This document shows, one piece after another, positions 42,417 through 42,928 of a DNA stretch of 42,928 nt. A program made the position numbers and the translations under genes. The notes under the pieces are model-generated. The model did no database searches and was not told where the DNA came from. It saw nothing but the letters and a program-made list of their open reading frames with translations. Source of the stretch: Candidatus Poribacteria bacterium (lineage in GTDB: Bacteria; Poribacteria; WGA-4E; WGA-3G); NCBI GenBank assembly GCA_003635315.1, contig PYJD01000013.1:1-42928 (forward strand). Reading direction: 5' to 3'. The stretch's first letter is position 1. Every line of letters begins with the position of its first letter.

Positions 42417-42910
42417 AACAGGAGGAATATCAAACTGAACTTCAGGCAGCACTTCAAAACGGAAAAACACCTGTCTATGTTGATGAAAGCGGTTTTCGCA
42501 CAGAAAGTGTTCGCCAGTTCGCTTATGCGCCAAGAGGAGTTTGCGTCTCGGATAAAATCTCAAGCAATCGGTATAGATGCACAACGCTCATTGCTGCACA
42601 GATGCAGGGGCGTATCACAGTCCCCGTCCTTTTTGAAGGTGCTTGTGATACGCTTGCCTTCAATGCGTGGCTTGAGAACGTGTTGTGTCCGCTACTTGAC
42701 ACATCACATGTTGTCATATTGGATAATGCTTCCTTCCATAAAAGTCAACAAACAGAGACATTGATTACTGGTTGCGGTGCGAGTTTATTATTCTTACCAC
42801 CATATTCGCCCGAACTCAATCCTATTGAAAGAGATTTTGCCAACATAAAGCGTAAATGGGAATACAATGCCGAAGCGTCAATCGATCAAATCATAAAAAT
42901 GTATAAGTAA
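42338..42910 (+). CDS. IS630-type transposase, ORF B (DDE catalytic part)
   Basis: This frame carries the full catalytic triad of IS630 transposases: Asp in VYVDESGF, Asp in VVILDNASFHKS, and Glu in LPPYSPELNPIERDFANIKR. The open frame begins at about 42338 with a GTG, but there is no ribosome site. Expression by -1 slippage from ORF A at A_AAA_AAA (42377-42383) is more likely and would give a product of about 277 residues. The catalytic region appears intact, so the element may still be active if the frameshift is used. Confidence 0.85.
   Translation: MYLLWSEEDRMHAKKKTFTYKEQCPIKQEEYQTELQAALQNGKTPVYVDESGFRTESVRQFAYAPRGVCVSDKISSNRYRCTTLIAAQMQGRITVPVLFEGACDTLAFNAWLENVLCPLLDTSHVVILDNASFHKSQQTETLITGCGASLLFLPPYSPELNPIERDFANIKRKWEYNAEASIDQIIKMYK
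42377..42384 (+). promoter_or_regulatory. A8 run, likely programmed -1 frameshift site
   Basis: Eight adenines read CGA AAA AAA AGA in the ORF A frame. Slipping back one base gives AAA AAA AAG ACT, the ORF B frame. A_AAA_AAA heptamers are known -1 slippery sites, and IS630-type elements use frameshifting. A plain one-base mutation or sequencing error in the run is the alternative. Confidence 0.65.
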
Positions 42911-42928
42911 TTATGATTTCTACTATAA

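Larger units (their letters stand above)
42016..42928 (+). mobile_element. IS630/ISY100-type insertion sequence (ends not resolved)
   Basis: Two overlapping frames encode the two halves of an IS630-superfamily (Tc1/mariner-like) transposase. The terminal inverted repeats and the TA target duplication expected for this family could not be recognised: the window ends 18 bases after the second frame. The element lies 62 bases after cobA/hemD and does not break it. Confidence 0.75.

Overview
The window is an AT-rich bacterial segment (G+C well under 45% by eye). It has bacterial operons, Shine-Dalgarno-led ATG/GTG/TTG starts, sigma70-like promoters and no introns. The content suggests an uncultured heterotroph of the Poribacteria type: three Gfo/Idh/MocA oxidoreductases, a sulfatase, a ThuA-like protein, an enolase-superfamily sugar-acid enzyme, a 2-keto-3-deoxygluconate kinase, a CaiB/BaiF CoA-transferase, a membrane-anchored family sharing FGFGPYP, and many small palindromic intergenic repeats. 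The taxon is inferred from gene content only.

Layout. 1-509: 5' part of a DDE transposase (minus strand) cut by the window edge. 740-5605: an aerotolerance-like (Bat) operon of a TPR protein, a BatD-like protein, a CopD-like membrane protein, a solitary Cas6-type CRISPR RNA endonuclease and a membrane-anchored von Willebrand A protein. 5606-7210: repeat-rich DNA holding a frameshifted YdeI/OmpD-associated remnant. 7211-13293: an FGFGPYP-family membrane protein with a 27-codon micro-ORF, KDG kinase with a small zinc-motif membrane protein, an enolase-superfamily enzyme, an MFS transporter, and a Tat-exported sulfite-oxidase-like enzyme with a small membrane protein. 13454-18762: sulfatase, CapK/PaaK-like adenylate-forming enzyme, and a large fusion of sugar nucleotidyltransferase, left-handed beta helix and DUF89 phosphatase. 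19227-29896: ThuA, Gfo/Idh/MocA proteins, an ABM monooxygenase, a second FGFGPYP protein, and a minus-strand operon of CoA-transferase, tandem alpha/beta hydrolase and THUMP-type RNA methyltransferase.

30310-42015 is a tetrapyrrole region: two tandem secreted paralogues (the second overlapping hemB by 4 bases), hemB, hemL, a long-chain polyprenyl diphosphate synthase, an internally duplicated precorrin-2 dehydrogenase, a HemX/CcsA-like membrane protein, then hemA-hemC-cobA/hemD behind a consensus promoter. Together these cover glutamyl-tRNA to uroporphyrinogen III and on to precorrin-2/sirohydrochlorin. The later protoheme genes are not in the window. An IS630/ISY100-type insertion sequence with a probable -1 frameshift site closes the window.

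The strongest novelty candidates are the orphan cas6 inside a Bat-like operon, the nucleotidyltransferase-DUF89 fusion, the precorrin-2 dehydrogenase with a degenerate second copy, the secreted pair coupled to hemB, and small inverted-repeat elements whose ends look like extended -10 promoters and sit just before genes. No CRISPR array, tRNA or rRNA was seen.
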